The notes below the pieces were generated by a model, which saw nothing but the letters and a program-made list of their open reading frames with translations, made no database searches and was not told where the DNA came from. The translations under genes were made by a program, and so were the position numbers. This document shows positions 1 through 5,204 of a stretch of 6,654 bases of DNA, piece by piece. How positions within the stretch are numbered: position 1 is the stretch's first letter; each line of letters begins with the position of its first letter. The stretch is from UBA4735 sp036569845 (GTDB lineage Bacteria > Chloroflexota > Limnocylindria > P2-11E): positions 1 through 6,654 of the forward strand of contig DATCPY010000016.1 of NCBI GenBank assembly GCA_036569845.1, in the 5' to 3' direction.

Positions 1-1
1 G

Positions 2-649
2 CGTTCGCGCGCCGGCGGCACGAAGCGGTTCACGACGTGGGCCTGGGAGGACGACGCGGCGTTGCTGGCAATGCTTGGGGCACGAGGCTTCGCCGAGGAG
101 CGACGCGAGCGCTTCTGGGAGCTCGATCTCGTTGCGAACAAAGACCGGATCGAGAAGATGACCGACGAGTCGCGCGCGCGGATGCGCGCCGACGGCATCG
201 AGATCCTGACGCTCGCGCGCGACACCGATCCGGAGAAGTACCGCAAGCTTTGGCGGATGAGCGACGAAGCCGAGCAGGACATCCCGACGACCGTGCCGCA
301 CATCGGAACGCCCTGGGAGGTCTTCGAGGAGTGGATGCGCTCGCCGGGCCTGCACGAGGACCGGCAGTGGATCGCGCGCGAGGGTGACGACATCGTCGGC
401 GTCTCGCAGCTCAGCTTCCCGCCGGTGCGCGGACCTGTGCAGACCGACTGGACCGGGACGGCGCGCAAGGTGCGCGGCCGCGGCGTCGCCCGCGCCCTGA
501 AATGCGAGACGGTAATGCAGGCGATCGTGCTCGGCGTGAAGACGGTGCGGACCGACAACGACGGCGAGAACGCGCCGATCCTGCATCTCAACGCATCGAT
601 GGGCTACACCCGGCTGAAGGACCAGATCCAGCTGATGAAACCGGCGTAG
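2..649 (+). CDS. Tandem GNAT-family N-acetyltransferase, 3' part (5' end outside window)
   Basis: The frame is open from base 2 to the TAG at 647-649, giving 215 residues with no start needed inside the window, so the true start lies upstream. The first ~45 residues look like the end of one GNAT domain (…GARGF…, then FWELDL). A second GNAT domain follows, with the acetyl-CoA pyrophosphate-binding loop VRGRGVARALK and then a TDNDGENAPILHLN stretch ending in the MGY typical of the last GNAT strands. GNAT enzymes transfer an acyl group from acyl-CoA to an amine; the two-domain layout resembles mycothiol synthase and related actinobacterial proteins, but the substrate cannot be read from this fragment. 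The internal ATG at 62 falls between the two domains' signatures and is not a convincing start. The gene converges with the lipoprotein gene. The family call is firm; the function is not known. Confidence 0.85.
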   Translation, partial: RSRAGGTKRFTTWAWEDDAALLAMLGARGFAEERRERFWELDLVANKDRIEKMTDESRARMRADGIEILTLARDTDPEKYRKLWRMSDEAEQDIPTTVPHIGTPWEVFEEWMRSPGLHEDRQWIAREGDDIVGVSQLSFPPVRGPVQTDWTGTARKVRGRGVARALKCETVMQAIVLGVKTVRTDNDGENAPILHLNASMGYTRLKDQIQLMKPA

Positions 650-689
650 GCCGGGCCGGGCTCCGCGCGCAGCGCGTCGAGCAGCGGTG
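650..689. other. Convergent intergenic gap, no clear terminator
   Basis: Forty bases separate the stop of the GNAT gene from the stop of the lipoprotein gene. The only hairpin seen is a 5-bp GC stem (641-645 with 650-654) whose loop contains the GNAT stop codon. There is no T-run on either side, so a classical intrinsic terminator is not supported. Confidence 0.5.
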
Positions 690-1703
690 CTACGGTGGCC
701 GGCCGAACGGCGCGGTCCCGGCGCCGAACACCCGCCAGCGCCCATCCTCGCGTCCCATGAGGAAGAACATCGTCTGACGTTGATTCCACGCGCCGCCTGG
801 GTCGCTCGCGAACGTCCACGTCCCTTCGACCTCGACGCGCCCGCCCACCTCGGAGAACGCCGTCGCAAGCTGGTCGGATGTCGCGGGCAGCTCCGACCAC
901 TGCAGGATCGCGTCTTCACCGAAGGCGTCGATCTGATCGGCGGCAAAGCAGTCGAGGATCGCTGTCCGCGTGTGCGCGCCGATCAACGGAAGCAGGTGAT
1001 CGACGGTATCCCTCGGTCCGGCCAACGATGCGCAACCCGATTCGGTGAAGTTCCCGATCGACGGGCGCTGGTACGCGTGGACGGGCGGCGGTGCGCTCCC
1101 GAGATCGAGCTCCCACGCGACGCGGAGCAGATCGCCGCCGCTGAATGTCGAGGAGCTGACCCAGAGGTCATGGCCGCCCTCCTGCCAGCGGATGATGCGC
1201 AATGCCGGTCCAGCTGGATCGGAGAACAGCGACGGCGGAAAGCTCAGAACGGCTGAGGAGCGCCGAACTCGCGTGCCGACGCCCGACTGGCCGGACGTCT
1301 GCCCTGGTCCCGCCCCACCCATCCCGAAGTCGATCGATCGACCTGATCCGCGGTACGTGACGAGATAGTGCGGATCAGCCGCGTCCGTTCGTGTCTCGCC
1401 GGTCACGAGGTGATCGCGATCGAGCGAGGAAGGTAACCAGGTCGGCATCGCGACAGGCGAACCGGGCGGAAGCTGGGTGCGGATCCGAGCCCACGCGTCG
1501 CGCTCCGTGGTAGTCACGGCCGTCGTCCCTGTCGACGTCGGAAGCGGTGCCGGCGGTGGAGGCACCGTGCCCGAGCTGACTGCCAGCGCGGTGGGCGGCG
1601 GCGCCAGCGTCGTGGCTGGCGCGCCGGCCGTTCGGCCACACGCCGCAAGCACCGCCGCGGCCACCAAGAGGCAGCAGCCGCTACGCCGGCCCAAGCTCCT
1701 CAC
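690..1703 (-). CDS. Secreted lipoprotein of unknown function
   Basis: The product has 337 residues and a lipoprotein signal: basic start (R2, R6, R7), a short Leu/Val/Ala core at about 10-20, and a lipobox LAAC with the lipidated cysteine at residue 22. It should therefore be exported and anchored to the outer face of the membrane. Residues ~24-66 form an Ala/Pro/Thr/Ser linker. A globular region follows with PTWLP near its start and IIRWQEGGHDLWV about 110 residues later, reminiscent of DUF4367-type extracellular domains. The last ~90 residues end in DGRWRVFGAGTAP, which could be an NTF2-like fold; both fold assignments are tentative. The GTG start at 1703 lies inside the upstream aminotransferase gene (23-base overlap). 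It is preferred because later in-frame TTG/GTG codons (1694, 1667, 1664) have badly placed ribosome sites or would damage the signal peptide. As the last gene of the array it may be co-transcribed, but nothing in its sequence links it to sugar chemistry. Confidence 0.8.
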   Translation of the reverse strand: MRSLGRRSGCCLLVAAAVLAACGRTAGAPATTLAPPPTALAVSSGTVPPPPAPLPTSTGTTAVTTTERDAWARIRTQLPPGSPVAMPTWLPSSLDRDHLVTGETRTDAADPHYLVTYRGSGRSIDFGMGGAGPGQTSGQSGVGTRVRRSSAVLSFPPSLFSDPAGPALRIIRWQEGGHDLWVSSSTFSGGDLLRVAWELDLGSAPPPVHAYQRPSIGNFTESGCASLAGPRDTVDHLLPLIGAHTRTAILDCFAADQIDAFGEDAILQWSELPATSDQLATAFSEVGGRVEVEGTWTFASDPGGAWNQRQTMFFLMGREDGRWRVFGAGTAPFGRPP

Positions 1704-2841
1704 GCAGCGCGTCGATGACGTAGGTCTGCTCCTCGTCGGTCATCGTGGCGAACAGCGGGATGAGCATCGTGTGCTCCGTCGCCTCTTCGGTGATCGGCAG
1801 CGAGACCCTCCCGATCCGATCGATGTAGGTCTTCTCGAGGTGCGACGCCATCACCCCGCGCCGGGTGGCGATGCCGCGATGCAGCAGGTTCGTCATGAGC
1901 GTCTCGCGATCCAGTTTGCAGTCCTTCGTCAGGCGCAGGCAGTAGCTCTGATACGTATGCGTCGCGTATGACGGCACGTATGGGATCTCGAGGCCCTTGA
2001 GGCCAGGGAGCTCCCGGTCGTAGCGATGAGCCTTCTCGATCCTGGTCTTCAGGAGCTCGGGTAGCCGGCGCAGCTGCACGAGGCCGATGGACGCCTGAAT
2101 GTCAGTCATCCGGTAGTTGAAGCCGAGCTCGTTGTACTCCTCGATGATCACGCGGTCGGCGTTGTGCCGGTCGAGATCGGAGACGCTCATCCCGTGCGCG
2201 CGCAGCTTGCGCGCGCGGTCCGCAAGCGCGTCGTCGTCGGTCGTGATCATGCCGCCCTCGCCGGTCGTGATGACCTTGCGCGGGTGGAAGCTGAAGACGG
2301 TCTGGTGCGCGTTCGAGCCGGTCCGATGTCCCTTGTACTCGCTGCCGATCGTCGGCGCGGCGTCCTCGACGACATCGATGCCGTGTTTCTTCGCGATCGC
2401 ATTGATCGCGTCCATGTCCGCGGTCATCCCGATCTGGTCCACCGGCATGATCGCTTTGGTCTTCTTCGTGATGCGGTGTTCGATGTCGTTCGGATCGATG
2501 TTGTACGTCCGCGGGTCGATCTCGGCGAAGACGACGGTCGCGCCGGTGTAGAGGATCGCGTTCGCCGAGGCGATGAACGTGAACGACGGCACGATGACCT
2601 CGTCGCCCGGGCCGACGCCGGCCGTCGCGAGCGCGAGGTGCAGCCCGGTGGTGCATGACGTGGTCGCGATGCCGTGCTTCGCGCCGACGTACGCCGCCAT
2701 CGCCTTCTCGAACTCGGCGACCTTCGGGCCCTGGGTCACCCACCCCGACTTGATCGACTCGTACGGCGCGCGCGCCTCTTCCTCGCCCAGCGATGGCTTG
2801 GTGATCGGGACGTTCATCTTCTTGCGCGCTTCGACGGCCAT
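1681..2841 (-). CDS. DegT/DnrJ/EryC1/StrS-family sugar aminotransferase (second copy)
   Basis: This 386-residue, full-length member of the PLP-dependent DegT family transfers an amino group, usually from glutamate, to a keto-sugar nucleotide. Visible signatures: the N-terminal VPITKPSLGEEE, the glycine/serine-rich cofactor loop SCTTGLHLALA (~62-72), Asp160 in VVEDAAPTIGS contacting the PLP ring nitrogen, Lys189 in FSFHPRKVITTGEGG as the Schiff-base lysine, and GFNYRMTDIQASIGLVQL. It differs from the copy at 5201-6331 by VDQIG where that one has VHLYG, and by Pro for Gln after EDAA, so the two probably act on different keto-sugars. The start at 2841 is set by AGGAG with a 7-base spacer; a second ATG at 2817 has no comparable site. 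It follows the toxin gene after 11 bases and may be read from the internal promoter before the antitoxin. Position of amination and sugar identity are unknown. Confidence 0.92.
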   Translation of the reverse strand: MAVEARKKMNVPITKPSLGEEEARAPYESIKSGWVTQGPKVAEFEKAMAAYVGAKHGIATTSCTTGLHLALATAGVGPGDEVIVPSFTFIASANAILYTGATVVFAEIDPRTYNIDPNDIEHRITKKTKAIMPVDQIGMTADMDAINAIAKKHGIDVVEDAAPTIGSEYKGHRTGSNAHQTVFSFHPRKVITTGEGGMITTDDDALADRARKLRAHGMSVSDLDRHNADRVIIEEYNELGFNYRMTDIQASIGLVQLRRLPELLKTRIEKAHRYDRELPGLKGLEIPYVPSYATHTYQSYCLRLTKDCKLDRETLMTNLLHRGIATRRGVMASHLEKTYIDRIGRVSLPITEEATEHTMLIPLFATMTDEEQTYVIDALREELGPA

Positions 2842-2848
2842 CAGCTTT

Positions 2849-2853
2849 CTCCT
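2849..2853 (-). promoter_or_regulatory. Ribosome binding site of the second aminotransferase gene, overlapping the toxin stop
   Basis: On the minus strand AGGAG lies 7 bases before the ATG at 2841. Its first A is the last base of the toxin's TGA (2855-2853), so ribosomes ending on the toxin gene stop on this site. It fixes the aminotransferase start. Confidence 0.8.
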
Positions 2854-3239
2854 CAGTACGAGTACGGGCGCTTCAGCCCGGGGAACATCGGGAAGTGCTT
2901 CACGTTCATCGTGACAAGTTCCGCGCCAAGCCGTTGCGCGAGCTCTGCGAGCAGGAGGTCGGGAGTGTCGATCCCCGGCCTGGCGGGGAGATACCGCTGC
3001 CCAAGCGCGCCAGCGCCGGCGGCCTCGGCTCCACCGACATCCGCCCAGCGCAGTAACGATAGGAGCGAGTGGGTACCGCGCTCCTCGCCTGGCCGCATCC
3101 CCGCGAGGACCTCGGCCCGGATGACCTGCGAGCTCCAGAGCTCGTCGCCCCGCTCGATCGCGGCGGAGATGAACCCCGTCGCAGGGCCGCGTTCGCGCGC
3201 GTGATCGATGAGTACGGATGCGTCGATGACCAGCCTCAG
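2853..3239 (-). CDS. vapC: PIN-domain ribonuclease toxin, VapC family, probable CTG start
   Basis: From the CTG at 3239 the product has 128 residues, the normal VapC size. PIN-domain toxins are Mg-dependent endoribonucleases that cut tRNA, rRNA or mRNA and are held inactive by the antitoxin. The acidic residues are in place: Asp6 in LVIDASVLID, Glu43 in VIRAEVLAGM and Asp94 in DTPDLLLAELAQ. TMNVKHFPMFPGL near the end is also typical; Asn112 stands where many relatives carry a fourth acid. The CTG overlaps the antitoxin stop as CTGA, implying translational coupling. No ATG, GTG or TTG occurs in this frame from well inside the epimerase gene down to Met48, which lies after two of the catalytic acids, so a canonical start is excluded. 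A second CTG at 3233 is possible but has no spaced ribosome site. A frameshifted fusion with the antitoxin is the alternative; I saw no slippery heptamer. Confidence 0.85.
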   Translation of the reverse strand: MRLVIDASVLIDHARERGPATGFISAAIERGDELWSSQVIRAEVLAGMRPGEERGTHSLLSLLRWADVGGAEAAGAGALGQRYLPARPGIDTPDLLLAELAQRLGAELVTMNVKHFPMFPGLKRPYSY

Positions 3240-3505
3240 GTCGACCTGCCGTAGCGGCGGCGGAGCAGACCTGGCCTGATGCGCTCCACGTACTCTTCGC
3301 CCGTCTCGGTACGATCCTTCCAGGCGCCGGCGGTCTCCTCGATGATGCGTAGCGCCTCTTCCTTCGACGGCGGGGCGTCGGCGCGCACGTAGGTTTGGTC
3401 GATCGCCGACCGGATGAGCTTCGACATCGATGCGCCGCTCTTCTCGGTCTGGCGCTTCAACGCCTCTGCCTCCTGGTCGGTCAGGTAGATCTGCGTCCGG
3501 CGCAT
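3236..3505 (-). CDS. vapB: Ribbon-helix-helix antitoxin of the PIN toxin
   Basis: This 89-residue protein begins MRRTQIYLTD, the classical RHH DNA-binding strand. Helix DQEAEALKRQTEKSG and helix SMSKLIRSAIDQTYV follow (to about residue 40), then a charged C-terminal tail (PSKEEALRIIEET…) expected to wrap and block the toxin. In this class the dimer binds its own promoter and represses it, more tightly with toxin bound. The start at 3505 is chosen because the RHH strand begins there and because a -10-like hexamer lies 6 bases upstream, which suits a leaderless message. An ATG at 3520 would add five residues (MYTYI) and has only a poor GGGGCGG before it; still earlier in-frame codons run into the epimerase gene and are not credible. 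The stop overlaps the toxin start. Pairing with the PIN gene makes the role nearly certain; the VapB name is used in the generic sense. Confidence 0.88.
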   Translation of the reverse strand: MRRTQIYLTDQEAEALKRQTEKSGASMSKLIRSAIDQTYVRADAPPSKEEALRIIEETAGAWKDRTETGEEYVERIRPGLLRRRYGRST

Positions 3506-3521
3506 GATGTATGTATACATC
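3506..3521. promoter_or_regulatory. AT-rich palindrome at the antitoxin start, probable autoregulatory operator
   Basis: Arms GATGTAT (3506-3512) and ATACATC (3515-3521) form a perfect 7+2+7 inverted repeat. Nested in it, ATGTATACAT (3511-3520) is a perfect 10-bp palindrome, so the half-site ATGTAT occurs twice directly and once inverted. It covers the -10-like hexamer and ends next to the antitoxin ATG, where an RHH antitoxin would be expected to bind. That it is the operator is inferred from position, symmetry and the contrast with GC-rich surroundings. Confidence 0.55.
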
Positions 3522-3541
3522 GCCGCCCCGATGACCGTCAA
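3512..3541 (-). promoter_or_regulatory. Candidate internal promoter for the toxin-antitoxin pair
   Basis: Reading the minus strand, TTGACG (3541-3536) is followed after 18 bases by TATACA (3517-3512). Transcription would then start about at the A of the antitoxin ATG (3505), giving a leaderless mRNA, which agrees with the lack of a ribosome site there. The -35 element overlaps the stop codon of the epimerase. The matches to the general sigma-70 pattern are five of six and four of six. Confidence 0.5.
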
Positions 3542-4503
3542 ACCCGGGCGAGCGCCTCGCGTCGCCATTGGATGAGCCGCCGGACGCCTTCTTCCAATGA
3601 CGTCTCGGCCTTGAATCCGAGGATCTCGGCCGCCCGCCTCGGATCGCCGACCCGTCGCGCCGGCAGGGCGCCTCTGGGCTCACGCTTGAACTCCATGCCG
3701 ACCGAGCTGCCGGTGAGCCGGAGGAGCAGCGCGGCGAGCTCGCGCATCGTGGTCTCGACGCCGCTGCAGACGTTCACGATCGCCGCCGGCCGGTCCGTCT
3801 CGCACGCCAGCAGATTCGCGCGCACGACGTCGCCCACGTAGACGAAGTCGACGGACGACGATCCATCCCCGAACAGCGTGAGCGGCTTGCCCTCGTCAAT
3901 GAGGTTCAGCCAACGGATCATGACCTCGACGAACCGCGAGCGCACGTCCATGCGCGGCCCGTACACGTTGAAGTAGCGAAGAGCCGCCGTCGGGATCCCA
4001 TGCAGCTGCGCGAACGCCCGCGCCGCCTGTTCATTCGCGACCTTCATCGAGCCGTAGAACGTCGTGCCGTTCAGTGGCTGGTCCTCGTGCATCGGCAGCG
4101 CTTCGGGCTCTCCGTACACGACGGCGCTCGACGCGAGCACGACGTGCTTCGCCTTCGCTGCGGCGGCCGCTTCGAGCACGTTGAACGTGCCGTCCACCAT
4201 GACCTCGTGGCACTCGCGCGGCGCCTCCTGGCAGCGCGTCCAGCGGAGCGCGGCCTGATGGAACACCACGTCCGCGCCCGCGATCGAGGCGGCGACCGCC
4301 TCACGGTCGCGGATATCGAGCTCGCGCAGGCTCGCCTTGCCAGTCTTCAGCGCGGCGTCGAGATTCTCAGGGACGCCGCGCACGAGCGCGTCGAGCGCGA
4401 TGACCTCGCGCGCGCCGGCCGCGATCGCAGCATCGACGATGTGCGAACCGACGTTGCCCGCGCCGCCGGTGACCACGACGCGCGCGCCGGAGAGCGCGCT
4501 CAG
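3538..4503 (-). CDS. NAD-dependent epimerase/dehydratase, extended SDR family, probable CTG start
   Basis: From the CTG at 4503 the product has 321 residues, the usual length for extended SDRs acting on nucleotide sugars (4-epimerases and relatives). The Rossmann dinucleotide loop is TGGAGNVGSH (12-21), with Asp38 at the end of the second strand favouring NAD over NADP. VVLASSAVVYGEP carries the catalytic Ser (125/126), and Tyr150 with Lys154 forms the YxxxK pair. LRYFNVYGPR and VDFVYVGDVVRANLL are the expected substrate-binding segments. Inferred role: epimerising or otherwise remodelling a nucleotide sugar for the flanking aminotransferases; the exact reaction is unknown. The CTG overlaps the acyltransferase stop as CTGA. 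The next canonical candidate, GTG at 4476, would remove half of the first Rossmann strand, and no canonical in-frame codon lies just upstream, so CTG is favoured. GGGGA 9 bases before it may serve as ribosome site. Confidence 0.9.
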   Translation of the reverse strand: MSALSGARVVVTGGAGNVGSHIVDAAIAAGAREVIALDALVRGVPENLDAALKTGKASLRELDIRDREAVAASIAGADVVFHQAALRWTRCQEAPRECHEVMVDGTFNVLEAAAAAKAKHVVLASSAVVYGEPEALPMHEDQPLNGTTFYGSMKVANEQAARAFAQLHGIPTAALRYFNVYGPRMDVRSRFVEVMIRWLNLIDEGKPLTLFGDGSSSVDFVYVGDVVRANLLACETDRPAAIVNVCSGVETTMRELAALLLRLTGSSVGMEFKREPRGALPARRVGDPRRAAEILGFKAETSLEEGVRRLIQWRREALARV

Positions 4504-5204
4504 GCCGTCTGATCCCCGCGCGAGCGCAGGAATTTCGCCGGCACGCCGGCGACGATCGCGTACGGCGCGACGTCCTTCGTCACCACGGCGCCCGCGCCGA
4601 CGATCGCGCCTTCGCCGACGGACACGCCGGGCAGCAGCACCGCGTTCACGCCGATGTCCGCGCCGTTCCCGACGCGCACCGGCTTGATAACGAGATCGGT
4701 CTGGATGATCGGCACATTCGCCGGCTCGCCGGTGTGCTCGCTGCCGAGGACCTTCGCGCCGGGGCCCCAGCCGACGTATTCGCCGAGCTCCATGTTGCGG
4801 CAGTCGAAGTACGACTGCGGCCCGATCCAGGTGTGCGCGCCGATGACGCAACGCCCGTCGTGCCGTCCCTGGAGGAAGGTCTGGTTGCCGATGAACACCG
4901 CGTCCCCGATCTCGAACGTGTGTGGATGGAGCACCAGCACGCCGACGCCGATCTTCACGCCGTTGCCGAACGACTTGCAGATCGCGCGCAGGATCACGCG
5001 ACGCGCGCGGGCGCCAGCCGTGGTGTCCTCGTAACAGGCCGCGGAGTACCGCGCGAGCAGCTGCTCCTTCGACTCGGTCGCCCGAAGGTCCGCGGACTCC
5101 TTCAGCTCATCAGCGGCATCGGGCTGGACCGGTTGGACACCATGGACCGCCTTGACGACACGCTCCTGCTCGACCCCCGCGTTCCGCGGGGAACCCGAAG
5201 TCAC
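4500..5204 (-). CDS. Hexapeptide-repeat (left-handed beta-helix) sugar acyltransferase
   Basis: From the GTG at 5204 the product has 234 residues. After a ~43-residue, poorly structured start and a helical region (~44-78), hexapeptide repeats run from about 82 to 212: VKIGVGVLVL, FEIGDAVFIG, CVIGAHTWIG, VRVGNGADIG, VSVGEGAIVGAGAVV, closing with APYAIVAGVPAKFL. His157 in GSEHTGEP is at the position of the catalytic base in the maltose/galactoside acetyltransferase group. Such enzymes are trimers that move an acetyl group from acetyl-CoA to a sugar hydroxyl or amine. Following an aminotransferase directly, N-acylation of the new amino sugar is the natural guess, but O-acylation is equally allowed. 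The start is chosen because it overlaps the aminotransferase stop as GTGA; the next in-frame GTG (near 5000) would remove the helical region. The long upstream extension of the frame is a shadow of the aminotransferase gene. Confidence 0.88.
   Translation of the reverse strand: MTSGSPRNAGVEQERVVKAVHGVQPVQPDAADELKESADLRATESKEQLLARYSAACYEDTTAGARARRVILRAICKSFGNGVKIGVGVLVLHPHTFEIGDAVFIGNQTFLQGRHDGRCVIGAHTWIGPQSYFDCRNMELGEYVGWGPGAKVLGSEHTGEPANVPIIQTDLVIKPVRVGNGADIGVNAVLLPGVSVGEGAIVGAGAVVTKDVAPYAIVAGVPAKFLRSRGDQTA
5175..5191 (-). other. GC-only hairpin just after the acyltransferase start
   Basis: CCCCGCG (5175-5181) and CGCGGGG (5185-5191) pair perfectly with a 3-base loop, which reads GAA in the minus-strand transcript. 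It begins about 10 bases after the GTG start, inside the low-complexity N-terminal part of the acyltransferase. It could slow ribosomes or RNA polymerase or set a processing point. There is no T-run, so it is not a classical terminator, and a shifted pairing (5181-5185 with 5190-5194) is possible. Confidence 0.4.

Noticed and set aside
641..654. Hairpin CCGGC / GCCGG as terminator of the GNAT gene
   Set aside because: The stem is only 5 bp, the stop codon lies in its loop and no T-run follows; such stems are frequent in DNA this GC-rich.
1329..1342. Perfect 14-bp palindrome GTCGATCGATCGAC in the lipoprotein gene
   Set aside because: It lies mid-gene in coding sequence, and a palindrome of this length is expected at roughly half a copy by chance in a window this size; no partner site was seen.
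1477..2658. Several + strand open frames (1477-1971, 2117-2551, 2164-2658)
   Set aside because: All are antisense to the lipoprotein and second aminotransferase genes, with no motifs, ribosome sites or coding character of their own.
2853..3541. Toxin-antitoxin pair as cargo of a recognisable mobile element
   Set aside because: No transposase, integrase, terminal inverted repeats or target duplications were seen around it, so transfer can only be suspected.
3505..3568. Antitoxin start at the ATG of 3568
   Set aside because: It would overlap the epimerase end and add 21 residues before the RHH strand, and it would place the promoter and palindrome inside the coding part.
2853..3683. Toxin as a 276-residue protein starting with ATG at 3683
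   Set aside because: The first ~148 residues are a shadow of the epimerase end and the antitoxin gene and look non-protein-like; the PIN domain begins at about 3239.
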